50,673 bases of DNA. Source: Flavobacterium filum DSM 17961 (GTDB taxonomy: Bacteria; Bacteroidota; Bacteroidia; Flavobacteriales; Flavobacteriaceae). A model generated the notes under the pieces. The model did not search any database, was not told where the DNA came from, and saw only the letters and a list, made by a program, of their open reading frames with translations. The stretch is from the NCBI RefSeq assembly GCF_000425465.1, contig NZ_AUDM01000018.1, forward strand, positions 1 to 50,673. Reading direction: 5' to 3'. Of the stretch, positions 24,450-34,128 are shown piece after piece. Position numbers and translations under genes: made by a program. The stretch's first letter is position 1. Each line of letters starts with the position of its first letter.

Positions 24450-26309
24450 TTACTCATACAAAACGGTTCTTGGTTTAAAGTCTTCAAAATCCAAATAACC
24501 AAAATCACCGCTTCTGAAAGTGTTGGATTGAAAAATATTTTCACCTTGTGTGGGTATTTTTGGATAAAATGCAAAGGATAATTGGAATGAATTAAAAACC
24601 AAGTAATCATTGGTAATGATTAATCCGGCACCGATTTTTGAATACCCTTGACTTTTATTAAAATCGTGTTCAGCATTTCCTAAAAAAGCTAGTGAATAAT
24701 TAAAAAATGGACTAAAACGGAAGCCAGCAACATTCCAAGGTGAATAGGTTTGGGTTTGAAAACTCAGCAATATTTTTTTCGTTCCTAAAAATTTAGGAAC
24801 ATTAAATCCCGATAAACCAAAACTTTCATTTATTGAAATTTGATCACCTTCAGAGTTTACACGATTGCCTCCCAAAACTAAATTGGTTTTAAAAAATTGT
24901 CTGATTCGCCAATTTCCAATGTTTTGTAACGGGGTAAAATAATTCAATTGCAAAACAAAAGCACTTTGTTCGGTTTTTCCACTGTTAAAATAAGTTCCAT
25001 ACTCGTAATTGGTACTCAAATATCCCCATTTAAAATAATTTCCTAGTGTTGCTCTTGCACCAATATACAATCGTTTTTGATTGTTTTTGTCTTGAAAACC
25101 GGTTGTAATGCCGTAATATTTTCCAATAGGAACATCTTCCGGAATCTCAAAGTTGAAAATGTAGTAATCTTTCACGAATTTTCGACTTGAAAAACCAAAA
25201 CCGGTCATCCAACTGTATTCATTGGTATAAAATCGATTAGGGTCAGTTTCTTCGCTTGGTCTTTCGGTATATTGAGTGTGATAATAGCCAATCGTCGTAA
25301 TTAAATTTGTAATTCGATTGATTTCTGATTTTCCTTTTTCCAAAGGCATTGAATAACCCAACCAAGTGTCAATATTCGTTCGCTTAAAACGTTCATTTTT
25401 ATATATTCTATCTGCTTTAGGTAAACTGTCTCTTAAAAATCGATTTTCAATATTCAATCCTCCGGCCCATCTTGTTAAAGGTGAGAAAAACGGTCGATCA
25501 ATGTTGATACTCTTAAAATAATTGTCCAACAAATCAATTTGATAATTTAAGCGTGTACGAATATAGGTGTTTTTAATATTTGGAATTGTGTATTGAGTAG
25601 AATAGGCGGTTTTATTATCATTCAAGTTTTGTAAAAATCGATTGTACCATTGATGACCAAAACCTAAAAAATTTCTCTCTGTTAGTTCATAAGAGGCTCT
25701 TGACGAAGTTACATTGATTATGGGTACAATACTCCAGGAATCCAATACCTGAATCATAATATCGATGCTGTCAGAAGGAGATGAAGTAGGTTCACAAGTA
25801 ATATGAACTCTTCTGATATACCGTTGTCTTCTTATCAAACGTTCCGATTCTATTACCAATAAACTATCATATACTTGATTTTTTTTCAATAAAATTAAAT
25901 TCTTAACGGCAAATCCTTTAGTTTTTGCATGGATTGAATTTCCTGCTTTTTCTAAAAACCGTTTCGGTTGAATAGTTGAATCTTTTTCGGAATAACCAAA
26001 CGGGTCTAATGTTTTGACAGTTATTTTACGAATAATTTTACCTTCATATTCTGCGTGGTTTATCTTACCATTTTGTACTTTTTTTGCCGTAGGTTTTACG
26101 GTTGTTGATTTAAATACAAGCTTATAAATGAATTTTGTAAACCGACTTTTCTTAGAAAAATCCTCAATTTTTTGATATTTGACGGTAACTGAATCGTTCT
26201 TTTTTTGCAAAAAAATAGCAATTGAATCGTTCTTTTTTTCAACTTGAGCATTAGTTTGATTAAAAATCAAAAGAAGAAGAGTCAAGTATGTTAGGAACGT
26301 AAGCTTCAT
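24450..26309 (-). CDS. BamA/Omp85-like outer-membrane protein
   Basis: 619 residues with a signal peptide (cleavage near NAQ, ~21). A POTRA-like region follows (~85-190: KIIRKITVKTLDPFG, FAVKNLILLKKNQVYDSLLVIESERLIRRQRYIRRVHI). The remaining ~420 residues are alternating beta strands (LTERNFLGFGHQWYNRF, NYQIDLLDNYF). This order fits Omp85-type proteins with a single POTRA, short compared with BamA. It is the last gene of the six-gene minus-strand run, 11 bp after the MscS gene. It may help assemble or export outer-membrane proteins or lipids; its actual client is unknown. Confidence 0.75.
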   Translation of the reverse strand: MKLTFLTYLTLLLLIFNQTNAQVEKKNDSIAIFLQKKNDSVTVKYQKIEDFSKKSRFTKFIYKLVFKSTTVKPTAKKVQNGKINHAEYEGKIIRKITVKTLDPFGYSEKDSTIQPKRFLEKAGNSIHAKTKGFAVKNLILLKKNQVYDSLLVIESERLIRRQRYIRRVHITCEPTSSPSDSIDIMIQVLDSWSIVPIINVTSSRASYELTERNFLGFGHQWYNRFLQNLNDNKTAYSTQYTIPNIKNTYIRTRLNYQIDLLDNYFKSINIDRPFFSPLTRWAGGLNIENRFLRDSLPKADRIYKNERFKRTNIDTWLGYSMPLEKGKSEINRITNLITTIGYYHTQYTERPSEETDPNRFYTNEYSWMTGFGFSSRKFVKDYYIFNFEIPEDVPIGKYYGITTGFQDKNNQKRLYIGARATLGNYFKWGYLSTNYEYGTYFNSGKTEQSAFVLQLNYFTPLQNIGNWRIRQFFKTNLVLGGNRVNSEGDQISINESFGLSGFNVPKFLGTKKILLSFQTQTYSPWNVAGFRFSPFFNYSLAFLGNAEHDFNKSQGYSKIGAGLIITNDYLVFNSFQLSFAFYPKIPTQGENIFQSNTFRSGDFGYLDFEDFKPRTVLYE

Positions 26310-26320
26310 TATTTGACTAC

Positions 26321-26851
26321 CTAATCGGTAAATTCTTTTTCATCTGAATATTTAACCAACACGCTAATTCCTTTTTGCAATAATAAACTATTCGGATAGG
26401 TAATCAATTCTCCATCTTTCGTTTTAAGATAAGTGTGAAACCCTCTAATGTCTTCAATTTCACCTTCAATTGGAAATTCTTTGTCGTGGATTTTAATGGT
26501 ATCTCCAATCTTAAATGGTGCAGAAAAAAAGAGAATAATTCCAGAAGTAATATTACTTAAAATGGACCATTGTGCAAACATAGCAACACCAATTACAGCA
26601 AAAATAGAAGAAGCTACCAAAATGATGTTTTGTGGTTTTACACCCCAAATAATAAATAATGCAATAATGGCTAATGTTCCAAAAAGGATATTAAAATATT
26701 TAATAACCAAATTGGTTCGGTGTTCCAACGTTAAACTGACTTTTGCAAATCGTTTAACAATTTTACTTACAGAAATCCTCAATATAATTAACAAAACAAG
26801 AACCACTGCTGACGCAATTTCTTCTTTGATGTAAAGTTTAAAAAAATCCAT
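26321..26851 (-). CDS. Small MscS-family mechanosensitive channel
   Basis: 176 residues, about two thirds of E. coli MscS. Three helices are visible (~12-30, ~50-70 and the pore-lining helix ~83-110, FAVIGVAMFAQWSILSNITSGIIL). A truncated beta domain follows (FKIGDTIKIHDKEFPIEGEIEDIRG) ending in ITYPNSLLLQKGI. The C-terminal alpha/beta cage domain is missing, as in minimal family members. It should release solutes under hypoosmotic stress in the inner membrane. It lies 7 bp after maf and 11 bp before the BamA-like gene. Confidence 0.9.
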   Translation of the reverse strand: MDFFKLYIKEEIASAVVLVLLIILRISVSKIVKRFAKVSLTLEHRTNLVIKYFNILFGTLAIIALFIIWGVKPQNIILVASSIFAVIGVAMFAQWSILSNITSGIILFFSAPFKIGDTIKIHDKEFPIEGEIEDIRGFHTYLKTKDGELITYPNSLLLQKGISVLVKYSDEKEFTD

Positions 26852-26858
26852 TTTGTAT

Positions 26859-27443
26859 TTATTTTAACTGCATTAATTTTTGATAAACAAGATGCATCGG
26901 CATACCTACGACATTCGTATAGGAACCATCAATCTTAGAAATACCTACTGAACCAATCCATTCTTGAATGGCATAACTTCCCGCTTTATCAAAGGGTTGA
27001 TATTTTTCAACATAATAATCAATCGCTTCTTTGTTTAACAATTCAAATGTAACTTTTGTTTTTTCAAATACAACTTCTGTATAGTCAACGGTTTTAAAAC
27101 AAATTGAAGTAATAACTTCGTGAGTTGACCCGGAAAGTGATGTAATCATGGCTACAGCGTCTTCCTTGCTTTTTGGTTTTCCTAAACAATTGCCTTTATG
27201 CCAAACTATAGTATCGCTAGTCACCAATAAATCGCCCTTTACCAATTCACCCTCAAAGGCATTTGCTTTCAATACGGCCAAATAATTGGTGATTTCTTCT
27301 GCTTGTAATTCCGGTGGAAAAATTTCTTCTACTTCTTTTAATCGTATTTCAAAATCAACGTCTAATTCTCTGAAAAATTGTTGTCTCCTCGGTGAACCGG
27401 ATGCTAAAATTAAACGGGTATGTTTTAATTTTTCTCTAAGCAT
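26859..27443 (-). CDS. maf: Maf-like nucleoside triphosphate pyrophosphatase
   Basis: 194 residues. Maf proteins hydrolyse non-canonical or modified NTPs (dTTP/UTP or m7GTP types). Motifs are LASGSPRRQQFF (~14-25), VTSDTIVWHKGNCLGKPKS (~73-91) and FDKAGSYAIQEWIG (~149-162), which carry the phosphate-binding Ser/Arg/Lys and metal-binding residues. The gene overlaps the upstream UbiA gene by 8 bp and is followed by mscS after 7 bp. Confidence 0.95.
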   Translation of the reverse strand: MLREKLKHTRLILASGSPRRQQFFRELDVDFEIRLKEVEEIFPPELQAEEITNYLAVLKANAFEGELVKGDLLVTSDTIVWHKGNCLGKPKSKEDAVAMITSLSGSTHEVITSICFKTVDYTEVVFEKTKVTFELLNKEAIDYYVEKYQPFDKAGSYAIQEWIGSVGISKIDGSYTNVVGMPMHLVYQKLMQLK

Positions 27444-28362
27444 GATGTAAAATAGAATAGGTAATTACTGCAGAAGCAAACAAACCAAAAAACATAACCC
27501 ACTTCAAAACTTTACTGATATGATTAAAATCGTCTTCTGTTTTTGCTTCAATTGATTTTATGACCAAATAGAGTAGTGGACTTATCACTGTTGCTAATCC
27601 ATATAGTACAGCAGGATACAATTCATTTTGCATTAAATTTTTATACAAATACCATCCTACTATTACACAACTCATAATAACCAATCCGCTCAAAACAAAT
27701 GAAGTAGCTCGAGTTCCAATAACCATTGGAAGGGTTTTTCGACCTTGCACTAAATCACCTTTTATATCTTCGGCATCTTTGGCAATTTCTCGTATGAAAT
27801 GAATCATAAAGGCAAATAAAGCGTAATCGGTTAGAATCTCAAATAACAATTTCATTTGCTCCCGATTATAAGGATGAGTAGCCGGAAAAATATCAAAAAC
27901 ACCAATGATTAAAACACTTATTGCCGCTAAGACGGCAACCAAAAGATTGCCTATAATCATATACTTTTTTAATGTGGTCGCATAAAAATACAAACAGGCT
28001 GCAACAAAAATAAATAAGGTGGCAAAACTTGGTTTTCCTATGACATTGGAAAGATAAAATCCAATTCCAACTCCTGTAATATTCAATGCTACATATATGT
28101 TGTAGGCTTTGGCTTCCGGAATAATTTTTCCAACAATCCATTTATTCGGATGATTGACTTCATCGGCATCTTGGTCAAAAATATCATTAATTACATATCC
28201 GGCACCGGCAATAAGCATAGTAGCGAGAACCAATAAAAGATATTGCCAATCCGCCAGAGCTAACCCAACAGATTGGTATTTTAAAAATCCATACCGCAAG
28301 ACGAGTTGCATCAATGCCAATAAAACTAAATTCTGAAAACGTATTAACCGTAAATAAACCAT
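27436..28362 (-). CDS. UbiA-family prenyltransferase
   Basis: 308 residues and about 8-9 membrane helices. The first Asp-rich prenyl-diphosphate motif is NDIFDQDAD (~59-67) with the following NHPNKW. The second is KDAEDIKGD (~195-203). Flavobacterial homologues are commonly annotated geranylgeranylglycerol-phosphate geranylgeranyltransferase, but the acceptor cannot be settled from sequence. MenA-type roles are less likely because menD here is in another transcription unit. It overlaps maf by 8 bp and follows the KdsC-like gene by 38 bp. Confidence 0.88.
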   Translation of the reverse strand: MVYLRLIRFQNLVLLALMQLVLRYGFLKYQSVGLALADWQYLLLVLATMLIAGAGYVINDIFDQDADEVNHPNKWIVGKIIPEAKAYNIYVALNITGVGIGFYLSNVIGKPSFATLFIFVAACLYFYATTLKKYMIIGNLLVAVLAAISVLIIGVFDIFPATHPYNREQMKLLFEILTDYALFAFMIHFIREIAKDAEDIKGDLVQGRKTLPMVIGTRATSFVLSGLVIMSCVIVGWYLYKNLMQNELYPAVLYGLATVISPLLYLVIKSIEAKTEDDFNHISKVLKWVMFFGLFASAVITYSILHHA

Positions 28363-28400
28363 ACTTTCTTCCTTACTTTTTTACCTTCAATTTAAAATGC

Positions 28401-28934
28401 TTAATCATGTTTCCCATTATAATACAAGTGCCATTTTTCTTGCACTTTCATCACTTGTTCAATGACTTCTCTAACCGCTCCTTTTCCACCATTTTTATGT
28501 GAAACGTAAGTTGAAATAGCCTTTATTTCCGGACTCGCATCTTGCGGACAAGTAGGTAAACCAACCAATTGCATCACATGATAATCAGGAATATCATCGC
28601 CCATGTATAAAACTTGTTCCGGTTTGATTTGATACTTTTCACAATATTCGTTGAAAGTTTTTACCTTGTCAGGAGAACCTAAATAAATGTCATTAATGCC
28701 TAAATTTTTGAATCGGATGCGAACGCCTTCATTGCTTCCTCCGGAGATGATACAAACATTATAACCACTTTCTATGGCGGCTTTCATTGCAAATCCGTCT
28801 CTAATATTCATGATACGAAGCATTTCGCCGGTTGGAGTTATGTGAACTGAACTATCCGTTAAAACGCCATCCACATCAAAAATAAATGTGGTAATGTCGT
28901 GCATTAATTCTTTATAGTTTTTTTCCATGATCAA
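28401..28934 (-). CDS. KdsC-like HAD phosphatase
   Basis: 177 residues. It has a capless HAD IIIA domain with FIFDVDGVLTDSSVHITP (~17-34; the two catalytic Asp in DVDG), a central IISGGSNEGVRIR (~61-73) and YMGDDIPDYHVM (~106-117). This matches KDO-8-phosphate phosphatase (KdsC) of lipopolysaccharide synthesis, though phosphatase-like paralogues exist. It overlaps the DUF2520 gene by 23 bp; ATG at 28934 or 28928 are both possible starts. Confidence 0.9.
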   Translation of the reverse strand: MIMEKNYKELMHDITTFIFDVDGVLTDSSVHITPTGEMLRIMNIRDGFAMKAAIESGYNVCIISGGSNEGVRIRFKNLGINDIYLGSPDKVKTFNEYCEKYQIKPEQVLYMGDDIPDYHVMQLVGLPTCPQDASPEIKAISTYVSHKNGGKGAVREVIEQVMKVQEKWHLYYNGKHD

Positions 28935-29673
28935 TTATGGATTTAGTTAAAAGTTGATACATTTCTTTTTGGTTTGCATCGGTCAAAAAGTGCAAATGTG
29001 CATTGATAGTGGTAGTATCATTTCGCTTTGCCGGACCGGTTTGTGCTTCTTTTGGCGACAACTGAGTAATCTTTTGAGCAGTTTCTAAAATTAAGGGTTG
29101 CAATAATTCAAAAGATAGGTGGTGTTCCTCACAAATTTCTTGACCCATTTGATAGAGATGATTCACAAAGTTACACACAAAAACTGCGGCAACATGTAAT
29201 GCTTTTCGTTGTTCCGATGAAATGGATTCTGCCCTTGATGAAATAGATTGTGCAACTGTTTTGAGGGTTAAAAAATCATTTTCATTTTCAGCTTCCAAAC
29301 AAATAGGAATTACACTAAAATCAACTGCTTTATTTTTGGTAAAGGTTTGTAACGGATAAAAAACGCCACGATGATTTTTAGGTTCTAAAATTTCCATAGG
29401 CATACTTCCCGAAGTGTGAACGACCAAACGATTTTCAAAAGGGAGTTTTTCCGAAACTTCTGCAATAACATTATCTGAAACGGCAAGAAGATAAACATCA
29501 GCTGATTTAATTTCCGCATAATCCGAAACAATTTTATCTAAAGATATCAAATGCGAAACCTTTTCTTTTTGTCTGGAAAAAACCTGAACCAACTCCACTT
29601 CATTACTTTGCAAAAAAGCAGTAATCAAATGTTGAGCTACATTTCCGGAACCGATAATAACAATTGAAACCAT
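28912..29673 (-). CDS. Rossmann-fold and DUF2520 domain protein
   Basis: 253 residues. The N-terminal NAD(P)-binding loop is IIGSGNVAQHLITAF (~5-19), with VHTSGSMPMEIL (~84-95) typical of this ProC/F420-dependent-like group. The C-terminal helical DUF2520 domain (~125-250) contains RKALHVAAVFVCNFVNHL and TGPAKRNDTTTINAHL, matching the family's conserved Pro-Arg/Lys-Asp segment. The reaction is unknown; a reductase role is assumed. It is the first gene of the six-gene minus-strand run. Confidence 0.9.
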   Translation of the reverse strand: MVSIVIIGSGNVAQHLITAFLQSNEVELVQVFSRQKEKVSHLISLDKIVSDYAEIKSADVYLLAVSDNVIAEVSEKLPFENRLVVHTSGSMPMEILEPKNHRGVFYPLQTFTKNKAVDFSVIPICLEAENENDFLTLKTVAQSISSRAESISSEQRKALHVAAVFVCNFVNHLYQMGQEICEEHHLSFELLQPLILETAQKITQLSPKEAQTGPAKRNDTTTINAHLHFLTDANQKEMYQLLTKSIIDHGKKL

Positions 29674-29789
29674 GGGTCAAAAATAAGAAAAACACAAGCG
29701 ATTTCCGATTAAAATTACGAAGAATAAAAACCGTCTTAAACTACACTTAAAAATTCTTTAAAAATCAACAAGTTTCTTTCTTTTATAAG

Positions 29790-29797
29790 TATTTTTG
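29790..29797 (+). promoter_or_regulatory. -7 promoter element of the ResB-CcsA gene
   Basis: TATTTTTG fits TAnnTTTG and lies 28 bp before the ATG at 29826. No exact TTTG is seen 19 nt upstream. Confidence 0.45.
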
Positions 29798-29825
29798 TGC
29801 TTTCAAAAAATTATCCTTCTTAAAA

Positions 29826-32800
29826 ATGGACAAAAAAATATATTCCTTCCTTTTTTCCACTCGTTTAATGGCTTTTTTATTTCTTTCTTTCGCTGTGGCA
29901 ATGGCTGCCGGAACCTTTATTGAAAGCTACTACGATACCGATACCGCGAGAATTTGGGTCTATAACGCTTGGTGGTTTGAAGTAATCATGGTCTTTTTTG
30001 TAATCAATTTTTTCGGGAATATTAGCCGATACCAACTTTGGAAAAAAGAAAAATGGGCTACACTTTTATTACACTTATCGTTCATTTTTATACTTGTGGG
30101 TGCTTTCATCACACGCTACATCAGTTTTGAAGGCATGATGCCAATCCGTGAAGGAGCAGCTGAAAGTCGTTTTTATTCGGATAAAACCTATTTAACCATT
30201 CTAACAGATGGTAATTACAAAGGCGAAACCAAACGAAAAACATTTGAAAAACCCTTGATTTTATCACAAGCGGCCAATAATAGTTTTACCATTAACTATA
30301 GATTTGATGCTCAACCCTATAGTATTCGGTACAAAAATTTCATCATGAATGCTACCGAAACTATACAACCGGATGAAACCGGTGAAACGTTTTTGAAATT
30401 GGTTGAATCGAGTGGGGGAACTCGTCATGAACATTATTTAAAAGAAGGCGAAGTGCAAAGTTTGCACGGAATCCTTTTTGCCTTTAACAAAGAAACAAGT
30501 GGAGCCATTAATATCATTCAAAAAGAAAATGAGTTTTTTATTCAATCGAATTTTGGTGGAGATTTTATGCGAATGGCTGACCAATTAAAAGGATTGGTTG
30601 TAAAAGATTCGCTTCAACCGTTGATGTTTCGCTCACTTTACAACATTGCCGGAGCTCAATTTGTATTGCCGGAAGCTCCAATCAAAGGTAAAAAAGAATG
30701 GGTTTCCAATAACGATTGGAAAGACAAACAAACCGACGATGTATTGGTGGTAGAAGTAGAAGCCAACAACCAAAAAGAAGAAGTAGTTCTTGTAGGTTCC
30801 AAAGGAAAAATGGGTCAACCTCAATCGGTGAAATTAGGTGATTTGGATTTTACACTTTTCTTTGGAAGCAAAGTTTATGAACTTCCGTTCAAAATTCAAT
30901 TGAATGATTTTATTGCCAAACGCTATCCGGGAACGATGAATAGCTATTCTGCTTTTGAAAGTAAAGTAACGGTGATTGACGGAAAGGATAAACAAGATGC
31001 TCATATTTTCATGAATAATATATTGGATTACAAAGGATACCGCTTTTTTCAAGCGTCTTTTGACCCGGATGAAAAAGGGACAGTTCTTTCCGTTAACCAT
31101 GATTTTTGGGGAACTTGGATAACCTATATCGGTTACTTTTTATTGTATTTGGCGATGATGGCTATTATGTTTGATAAAAATACCCGTTTTGCCGATTTAA
31201 AAAGTAAACTGGAAAAAGTAAAAACGAAAAAAGCAAGTTTACTATCCCTAATTTTTTTGTTTTTTTCCATCGGAATTTCAGCCCAAAATCATGCTCATCA
31301 ACGTCCGACTCTTGCTGAAGTGGAAAAGTTCATCGAAACCAATATTGCAACTCCTGAACACGCCGCAAAATTTGGACGATTAGTGATTCAAGATGCCGGA
31401 GGAAGAATGAAACCTATTAATACTTTTTCGTCTGAATTGTTGCGAAAAGTGAGTAAAAGTGATCATTACAAAGGATTTTCAGCTGACCAAGTTTTTCTTT
31501 CCATGTCGCAAACGCCCAATGCGTGGTTTGAAGTGCCATTGGTGTATTTAAAAAGAGGAAACGACAGTCTTCGTTCGGTTTTAGGGTTAGAAAAGGATGC
31601 GAAATTTGCCCCTTTTATCAGCTTTTTTGATGCAAAAGGGAATTATAAATTGGGACCTTTTTTAGATGAAGCCTATAAAGCAGCTATTCCCAACCAATTT
31701 CAGAAAGATTTTATCGAGGTAGATAAAAAAGTGGTTTTACTAAATTCAGCGTTGAGTGGAAGTATTCTTAAAATTTTTCCGGTGCCTAATGATGAAAACA
31801 ACAAATGGATTTCGTATTTGGAATTGGAACAATATGAAGATACCGAACTTAAAAACCTGAAGAATATATTGCCGGCTTATATGCAAATTTTGGCAGAAGC
31901 CAGTCAAAAGCAAGACTATAAAATGGCAAACGATATTTTGGACGGAATTGATAAATTTCAACACAAATACGGAAGTGAAGTTCGTCCGGCAGACAGTAAA
32001 ATAGATGCCGAAATTAAGTACAATAAATACGACATTTTTAAACGATTGTTTTATTTGTATATGTTGGCGGGTGTAATGATGTTGGTTTTCACCATCATTC
32101 AAATTTTCAAACCGTCAAAGTTCATTCATTATGCTGTAAATGCTTTTCATATTGTGATTGGTATTTTCTTTGTTTTACATACGATAGGATTAATTGCTCG
32201 TTGGTACATTTCCGGTCATGCTCCTTGGAGTGATGCCTACGAAAGTATGATTTATGTGGCTTGGGCTACCATGTTTTTTGGTTTGGCATTCGATAGAAAA
32301 TCAAAATTAACAGTTGCTTCAGCTGCTTTTGTAACCTCTATGATTCTGATGATTGCTCATTGGAATTGGATGGATCCCTCTATTGCAAACCTACAACCGG
32401 TTTTAAATTCGTATTGGTTGATGATTCACGTGGCAGTAATTGTAGCGAGTTACGGACCTTTTACATTAGGAATGATTTTAGGAATAGTAGCTTTATTGCT
32501 GATTCTTTTAACCAATGAAAAAAACAAGGAAAAAATGAAGTTGAACATTCAAGAGATAACGTATATCAACGAAATGGCCTTAACAATAGGTTTGGTAATG
32601 TTAACCATTGGTAACTTTTTAGGCGGTCAATGGGCGAATGAAAGTTGGGGACGCTATTGGGGTTGGGACCCAAAAGAAACGTGGGCATTGATTAGTATTA
32701 TGGTATATGCGTTTGTGATTCATGCTCGATTTGTTCCGGCTTTGAGAGGAACATGGGTGTTTAATTTGATGAGTATTTTCGCTTTTTATTCGATTATGAT

Positions 32801-32957
32801 GACCTATTTTGGGGTGAATTTTTACCTCACCGGATTACATTCGTATGCAAGTGGTGATAAAGTTGTAACGCCAAGTTTTGTTTATATTTCTGTGGCAGCT
32901 GTTACGGCATTAGGTATTTTGTCGTACATTCAGTATAAAAAGTTTTATAAACAATAG
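29826..32957 (+). CDS. Fused ResB-CcsA cytochrome c biogenesis protein
   Basis: 1,043 residues. The N-terminal half is ResB/CcsB-like, with helices at ~10-30, ~50-65 and ~75-95, a large periplasmic domain (~100-425) and a helix near ~430-450. After a long periplasmic linker the C-terminal half is CcsA-like, with eight or so helices and the haem-handling Trp-rich motif WGRYWGWDPKETWAL (~941-955). System II proteins carry haem outward and attach it to CXXCH motifs of apocytochromes c. The fused form is usual in Bacteroidetes and epsilon-proteobacteria. It is divergent from the DUF2520 operon and followed by the AAA/DUF4276 pair. Confidence 0.95.
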   Translation: MDKKIYSFLFSTRLMAFLFLSFAVAMAAGTFIESYYDTDTARIWVYNAWWFEVIMVFFVINFFGNISRYQLWKKEKWATLLLHLSFIFILVGAFITRYISFEGMMPIREGAAESRFYSDKTYLTILTDGNYKGETKRKTFEKPLILSQAANNSFTINYRFDAQPYSIRYKNFIMNATETIQPDETGETFLKLVESSGGTRHEHYLKEGEVQSLHGILFAFNKETSGAINIIQKENEFFIQSNFGGDFMRMADQLKGLVVKDSLQPLMFRSLYNIAGAQFVLPEAPIKGKKEWVSNNDWKDKQTDDVLVVEVEANNQKEEVVLVGSKGKMGQPQSVKLGDLDFTLFFGSKVYELPFKIQLNDFIAKRYPGTMNSYSAFESKVTVIDGKDKQDAHIFMNNILDYKGYRFFQASFDPDEKGTVLSVNHDFWGTWITYIGYFLLYLAMMAIMFDKNTRFADLKSKLEKVKTKKASLLSLIFLFFSIGISAQNHAHQRPTLAEVEKFIETNIATPEHAAKFGRLVIQDAGGRMKPINTFSSELLRKVSKSDHYKGFSADQVFLSMSQTPNAWFEVPLVYLKRGNDSLRSVLGLEKDAKFAPFISFFDAKGNYKLGPFLDEAYKAAIPNQFQKDFIEVDKKVVLLNSALSGSILKIFPVPNDENNKWISYLELEQYEDTELKNLKNILPAYMQILAEASQKQDYKMANDILDGIDKFQHKYGSEVRPADSKIDAEIKYNKYDIFKRLFYLYMLAGVMMLVFTIIQIFKPSKFIHYAVNAFHIVIGIFFVLHTIGLIARWYISGHAPWSDAYESMIYVAWATMFFGLAFDRKSKLTVASAAFVTSMILMIAHWNWMDPSIANLQPVLNSYWLMIHVAVIVASYGPFTLGMILGIVALLLILLTNEKNKEKMKLNIQEITYINEMALTIGLVMLTIGNFLGGQWANESWGRYWGWDPKETWALISIMVYAFVIHARFVPALRGTWVFNLMSIFAFYSIMMTYFGVNFYLTGLHSYASGDKVVTPSFVYISVAAVTALGILSYIQYKKFYKQ

Positions 32958-33024
32958 TTTTTTTATATTTATTACAGTTTATAAACTAATTTTACATTCA
33001 TTAACATTATAAGAATTTAAATAT

Positions 33025-34128
33025 ATGTCAGAAATAGAACTAAAATCTTTTAATATCAAAGGTTATAAGACTATTAAACAAATTGAAAACTTTGAACCTA
33101 GACCAATTAATATTTTAATTGGACCAAATGGAGCTGGAAAAAGTAATTTTATTTCTTTTTTTAAATTCTTAAGTTGGATGTTAAATTCTGATGGAAAGCT
33201 TCAAGAACATGTTGCATATTTAGGGGGTGCAAATGATATTCTTCATGATGGTGTGGATACTACAAAGAGCATAGATGCTGAAATATCAATTAATAATAAA
33301 TTTGGAATTAATGAATACAAATTTAGCTTAATGTTTGCTAAGCCTGATAAATTAGTTTTTAGAGAAGAATTTTATCGATTTAGTAGTTTTAAAAAAGAAG
33401 GTCAAGCATCTTGGAGTTCATGTGGTGTTGGACATGAAGAAGCAAAATTACCTCAAGTTAACAATAAAACTACAAATGTAATATTGAATTTATTGAGAAA
33501 ATTAATAGTATATCAGTTTCATAATACTAGTGATACAGCACCAATGAGACTTAAGTGGTCTCAATCTGATGGTCGATGGTTAAAACAAAATGGTGAAAAT
33601 TTAGCAAGTTTTCTATATCGCTTGCAGGAAGAAGAGAAACCATACTATATGAGGATTGTTAGATATGTTAGATTAGTACTGCCTTTTTTTGATGATTTTG
33701 TTTTATACCCTGAGTTTGGTCAAATATTATTACGTTGGAAAGAAAAAGGAACAAATAAAGAATTTAATGCAGGTCAAGCTTCAGATGGTATGCTTAGAAC
33801 AATTGCTTTAATAAGTTTATTAGGGCAAAACCCTAAAGATCTGCCAACAGTTTTGTTTTTGGATGAACCTGAATTAGGATTACATCCAAGTGCAATAGAT
33901 ACTGTAGCAGGGCTAATAAAGACAGCCTCTTCACATTGTCAAGTATTTGTTGCAACTCAATCAATAAGCCTAGTGAATAATTTTGAATTAGAAGATCTAG
34001 TTGTTATTGATCGCAAAGGGAGAAACTCTATTTACCATAGACCCGATTCAAATTCATTAAAAGTCTATTTAGATGATTTTTCAGTAGGTCAGATATGGGA
34101 AAAAAATATAATAGGGGGAAGACCATGA
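33025..34128 (+). CDS. AAA ATPase (SMC/OLD-like, AAA_21) of a two-gene module
   Basis: 367 residues. Walker A is GPNGAGKS (33-40), a signature-like ASDGMLR is at 252-258, Walker B VLFLDEPELGLHP at 276-288, and the following strand reads FVATQS (308-313). This split-ABC layout matches AAA_15/AAA_21 ATPases found in OLD, PARIS and abortive-infection modules. The TGA (34126-34128) overlaps the ATG of the DUF4276 gene (ATGA), so both are translated together. The palindrome AGTTTATAAACT (32976-32987), ~40 bp upstream, could be an operator. The pair looks more AT-rich than its neighbours and separates two ordinary genes. A role in anti-phage defence is inferred from domain pairing. Confidence 0.88.
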   Translation: MSEIELKSFNIKGYKTIKQIENFEPRPINILIGPNGAGKSNFISFFKFLSWMLNSDGKLQEHVAYLGGANDILHDGVDTTKSIDAEISINNKFGINEYKFSLMFAKPDKLVFREEFYRFSSFKKEGQASWSSCGVGHEEAKLPQVNNKTTNVILNLLRKLIVYQFHNTSDTAPMRLKWSQSDGRWLKQNGENLASFLYRLQEEEKPYYMRIVRYVRLVLPFFDDFVLYPEFGQILLRWKEKGTNKEFNAGQASDGMLRTIALISLLGQNPKDLPTVLFLDEPELGLHPSAIDTVAGLIKTASSHCQVFVATQSISLVNNFELEDLVVIDRKGRNSIYHRPDSNSLKVYLDDFSVGQIWEKNIIGGRP